NCBI GenBank assembly: GCA_905214625.1
Contig: CAJMMQ010000005.1
Coordinates: 1-64,000, forward strand
Direction of reading: 5' to 3'
Length of the DNA: 64,000 nt
From: an uncultured bacterium
Lineage (GTDB): Bacteria > Bacteroidota > Bacteroidia > Bacteroidales > Bacteroidaceae
Shown: positions 61,597-64,000 of the stretch, piece after piece
How the letters are laid out: each line of letters begins with the position of its first letter
Numbering within the stretch: the stretch's first letter is position 1
The notes under the pieces: model-generated
Databases searched by the model: none
What the model was told of the DNA's origin: nothing
What the model saw: the letters and a program-made list of their open reading frames with translations, nothing else
Translations under genes and position numbers: made by a program

Positions 61597-61604
61597 TAAC
61601 TTTG
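61597..61604 (+). promoter_or_regulatory. -7 box of the HSDR_N gene
   Basis: TAacTTTG, 111 bases before the start codon at 61716, within the divergent gap after the holA start. Confidence 0.45.
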
Positions 61605-61715
61605 CAAAAATTACAGAGCAAACGGCCTGAAGACATAAAAATCTGTCTGCGGCAATAAACTCACACGCCCTAACACATGGCAACTTAAAACCATTCAGAA
61701 TGCAAATTTAATAAA

Positions 61716-62165
61716 ATGTATCGATTAAACCTACCCCAATACGAAATAAAAATAAAACAGCAGAACGGCAAGACGCAGATTCTTGACACGCTGAGACGCA
61801 AGTTTGTAAGTCTTACACCGGAAGAATGGGTGCGTCAGCATTTTGTTCATTTCCTGACAGAGCACAAAGGTTATCCGGCATCACTCATTGCCAACGAGAC
61901 AGAACTGACATGCGGCCAGAAGAAACTGCGCTGCGACAGCGTTCTATACGACTCACAGGCACATCCGCGCATGATTATGGAGTATAAAGCTCCCACTATA
62001 GCTATTACCCAAAAGGTGTTCAACCAGATTTCGGTCTACAACATGCTGCTGAAAGTGGATTATCTTGTAGTGAGCAACGGCCTTCAACACTATTGCTGTC
62101 GCATGGATTACGAACACAACAGCTATTGTTTTCTGAAAGAAATACCTGATTTCAGCGAACTTTAA
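61716..62165 (+). CDS. Orphan HSDR_N-type PD-(D/E)xK protein
   Basis: A 149-residue protein that is essentially only the N-terminal nuclease-like domain of type I restriction HsdR subunits. The PD-(D/E)xK core is visible: Asp in LRCDSVLY and the Glu-x-Lys of IMEYKAPT, followed by the conserved QISVYNMLLKVDYLVVSNG segment. There are no helicase domains and no hsdM or hsdS genes nearby, so it is not a restriction system by itself. Stand-alone proteins of this kind are widespread in Bacteroidetes, function unknown. It has its own promoter box and terminator. Confidence 0.82.
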   Translation: MYRLNLPQYEIKIKQQNGKTQILDTLRRKFVSLTPEEWVRQHFVHFLTEHKGYPASLIANETELTCGQKKLRCDSVLYDSQAHPRMIMEYKAPTIAITQKVFNQISVYNMLLKVDYLVVSNGLQHYCCRMDYEHNSYCFLKEIPDFSEL

Positions 62166-62268
62166 CCCAAATTGCATTTTGATTCCGGGTAAAGCTATAT
62201 CAACAATAAAAACATTATCATTTGTCAAAACATTACCCCAAAAGTCTGATTTATAATTATAATTAAAA

Positions 62269-62311
62269 AGCGGACAAACACCAGATACATTCCTAATGGT
62301 ATTTGTCCGCT
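62269..62311 (+). terminator. Terminator after HSDR_N gene
   Basis: AGCGGACAAA at 62269-62278 pairs with TTTGTCCGCT at 62302-62311, followed by a T-rich stretch. Confidence 0.8.
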
Positions 62312-62398
62312 CTTTATTATATTCTAAACTGCACAATTAAAAAACTGGCAGATTAGCCGTTCAGCATAAACATGAGGATATTTAACCGACTAAAACGT

Positions 62399-63223
62399 CT
62401 ACATACCCCTTGCCTTATATATCTTTTCTTTAGCCTCGTTGATTTCCTGGAATTTCTTTTCTGCCGCACGCCGAATATCCTCACCGAGCGCAGCCACACG
62501 GTCGGGATGATGCTTCAATGCAAGGTTACGATAGGCCTTTCTCACTTCATCGTCTGTCGCGTCAGGCGATACGCCTAACACTGCGTAGGCATCTTCCAGT
62601 GTGTCTTTCTGCAGATTCAACATCGAGTCGAGATCTGCCATATCCATGTGCATATAGCGAACACACTCTCTCAATGCTGCAATTTCCTCATTTGGCATAG
62701 AACCGTCGGCCCTTGCTATCATTACTAGGAAGTTGAGCAGCTGCAAACGCTGGCCATAATCAAGATTCATGGCAATCTGCTCACAGCTCTGGCGTATCAC
62801 ATCCCTAAAAGCGTAAGGATTTGTGGCATTAAGCCTTTTTTGCTCATCAAAAAGACGCAAAAGTATGCTGTTGCCCTGCTCCACGGCCACTTCACCGAAG
62901 TTTGCGCGCAAAAACTTCCGCACAAACTCCATCTCGCTGTGCATCACCTTGCCGTCAGCCTTAATAATATATGACGCCAGAACAAGCAGCGAGAACAGAA
63001 AACTGTTGCGCTGACCCTCATAATATTGCTGTTCACGTGTCGCGTTGCCAAAGCCCTGACGGCCCGATGAAGAACTTCCGTAGCCGTTTTCAGGCTCACC
63101 ATCTTTATTTACCGCCTTCAATCCATAATCAAACAAGGCTCCAAGTACCACTCCGGCCAATGCTCCAAGCGCACCGCCGGACATAAAGCCCAATATGCCG
63201 CCTATCCATTTTCCTGCTGCCAT
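62399..63223 (-). CDS. djlA: DjlA-like TerB/J-domain protein
   Basis: A 274-residue membrane-anchored co-chaperone. The N-terminus has a glycine-zipper-like transmembrane segment ([27 protein letters not shown]). A TerB-like helical domain follows (about 75-190). The C-terminal J domain (about 205-274) carries the HPD motif in [10 protein letters not shown] needed to stimulate DnaK ATPase. This order (TM, TerB, J) is that of DjlA. ATG 63223 removes a basic extension of 17 residues. Promoter box at 63339-63346 (minus). Confidence 0.88.
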   Translation of the reverse strand: MAAGKWIGGILGFMSGGALGALAGVVLGALFDYGLKAVNKDGEPENGYGSSSSGRQGFGNATREQQYYEGQRNSFLFSLLVLASYIIKADGKVMHSEMEFVRKFLRANFGEVAVEQGNSILLRLFDEQKRLNATNPYAFRDVIRQSCEQIAMNLDYGQRLQLLNFLVMIARADGSMPNEEIAALRECVRYMHMDMADLDSMLNLQKDTLEDAYAVLGVSPDATDDEVRKAYRNLALKHHPDRVAALGEDIRRAAEKKFQEINEAKEKIYKARGM

Positions 63224-63338
63224 AATTTTCTTTTTCCGTTTAAAGCGCCATACGAACCTAACATATAAGGCCAAAAGTCTGACATAAAGTCACAAAAGCG
63301 CTTTTTTAAATTCATTTTGTAGTATATTTTTCCTTATG

Positions 63339-63346
63339 CAAATATA
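63339..63346 (-). promoter_or_regulatory. -7 box of djlA
   Basis: The minus strand reads TAtaTTTG about 116 bases before ATG 63223. The remaining 63224-63540 gap shows nothing else. Confidence 0.45.
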
Positions 63347-63540
63347 ATGCAAACAGCGTACTGAACAAAATAAATTTATTTAATTAAACCCAAATCGGTC
63401 TGTATGTCGTGAATGTATCGCCATAAACACCCCAGTTTACAGACTTTTTGGATAATATATGTCTGAACCTTTGAAAATTCAGACGAATAAAACTGGCCCC
63501 CGGAGTTCACATACATCAGACAATTTTTATCATCACTTTG

Positions 63541-64000
63541 TCAGCTTATTATACGCCAATGGCGGGCTGCATCAATCACTACGCCATAAAAGGCAGACAA
63601 CTCAGTAACACAAAATCCTATCGTCTGACGCCTGTGTCCCATTGTCAGCAGCTCTTTTTCCTGAGTCATCATACACATTTTCATGCCTTCTGATATGACC
63701 ATATTCAGACTTATGTCGCCGCTTGCCGACCTTACCACGATGTTTTTGTCTAATTTTTCATCACGCTCCACAGCCCTTGTCACATAGCCTATTGTATCAT
63801 AAAACGCCCTGAATTCGCTGCGGTCCATGAATATTTTGTTGCGCTCATACTTTCCGTCTGCCGATTTTGTGCTTTGAGTAAGCTTGATATAAACATCCTT
63901 TCCGGCCTCATTAAAATCGAAAAATATCGTGCTGTAGCCCAAATCGAGCCTGCGGCTCCACTGTCCGCCGCCATTATCGGCCTGTCCTGCCACAGATCTG
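63541..64000 (-). CDS. Hypothetical protein, open at the window edge
   Basis: An open frame of about 150 visible residues on the minus strand with a stop at 63541. It starts with GTG at 63993 in the visible sequence, but no in-frame stop lies between there and the window end, so the true N-terminus probably lies outside. The visible part contains alternating hydrophobic and charged residues (STIFFDFNEAGKDVYIKLTQSTKSADGKYERNKIFMDRSEFRAFYDTIG) and no clear motif. The beginning (GQADNGGGQ) could follow a signal peptide. I do not recognise a family. Confidence 0.5.
   Translation of the reverse strand, partial: RSVAGQADNGGGQWSRRLDLGYSTIFFDFNEAGKDVYIKLTQSTKSADGKYERNKIFMDRSEFRAFYDTIGYVTRAVERDEKLDKNIVVRSASGDISLNMVISEGMKMCMMTQEKELLTMGHRRQTIGFCVTELSAFYGVVIDAARHWRIIS

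Noticed and set aside
61716-62165. Type I restriction-modification system
   Set aside because: Only an HSDR_N-like domain is present; no hsdM, hsdS or helicase sequence within the window.
1-64000. tRNA, rRNA, CRISPR arrays, transposases
   Set aside because: None recognised by eye; a covariance search would be needed to exclude a diverged small RNA gene.

Overview
The window looks like a chromosomal segment of a member of the Bacteroidales, most likely Prevotellaceae. Evidence seen in the sequence: moderate GC with AT-rich intergenic DNA, many start-proximal boxes of the form TAnnTTTG (the Bacteroidetes -7 element) with TTTG about 19-21 bases upstream in the best cases, few Shine-Dalgarno sequences, and gene families typical of the phylum (DAHP synthase/chorismate mutase fusion, VorDABC 2-oxoacid:ferredoxin oxidoreductase, acyl-ACP thioesterase inside the ilv operon, DUF2023 with flavodoxin, a C-terminal-sorting-like tail on a secreted nuclease). 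The genus is an inference. I saw no rRNA, tRNA, CRISPR array, transposase or phage genes.

Layout. 0-14.4 kb: thioredoxin; a nitroreductase/GNAT pair; a YqiA-like esterase; HIT protein; TrmD; DUF805 and patatin-like proteins; two peptidases (M24 Xaa-Pro aminopeptidase and a secreted C1B peptidase); RecJ and RecQ. 14.6-20.8 kb (minus): the branched-chain amino acid operon ilvD-ilvB-ilvN-acyl-ACP thioesterase-ilvC. 21.5-22.7 kb: an OmpA-family porin. 23.0-26.0 kb: cobU-cobT-cobS-cobC, late cobalamin assembly. 26.3-31.7 kb (minus): ffh, folD, a mini-TPR protein and vorD-vorB-vorA-vorC. 32.1-34.8 kb: a metal-response pair, an HMA-AraC fusion regulator and a CopA-like P-type ATPase that lacks the nucleotide-binding domain. 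35.9-38.8 kb: an AT-rich island (membrane-anchored HTH protein, lipoprotein with a Gly-rich tail, small membrane protein) bracketed by a 53-base direct repeat copied from the promoter of the downstream TPR gene.

39.8-44.1 kb: an aromatic amino acid operon pheA-aminotransferase-DAHP synthase/chorismate mutase-tyrA. It is preceded by a leader peptide carrying eight consecutive Phe/Tyr codons and a mutually exclusive antiterminator/terminator pair, which is a complete transcription attenuator. 44.1-47.2 kb: secreted or envelope hydrolases. 47.4-53.3 kb (minus): SDR and WecB, stomatin/NfeD, DUF2023 and flavodoxin, and a small periplasmic protein. 53.8-57 kb: SlyD with a metal-binding tail, chorismate synthase, a probable about 95-nt small RNA with its own promoter and terminator, and a TraB/GumN protein. 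57.3-64 kb: pyrK-pyrD, an XRE regulator with an AT-rich repeat-filled upstream region, HolA, an orphan HSDR_N protein, a DjlA-like J protein, and an open-ended hypothetical gene at the right edge.

How the parts fit: DAHP synthase/chorismate mutase, AroC, PheA, TyrA and an aminotransferase cover much of aromatic amino acid synthesis. The ilv operon makes Val/Ile precursors, and Vor interconverts branched 2-oxoacids with acyl-CoAs. The thioesterase in the ilv operon suggests a link from branched-chain precursors to fatty acids (inference). Most of the window is ordinary housekeeping. The parts worth a second look are the Phe/Tyr attenuator, the AT-rich island with its duplicated promoter, the N-domain-less metal ATPase with its HMA-AraC regulator, the small RNA, and a set of genes whose -7 box lies 5-7 bases before the start codon.
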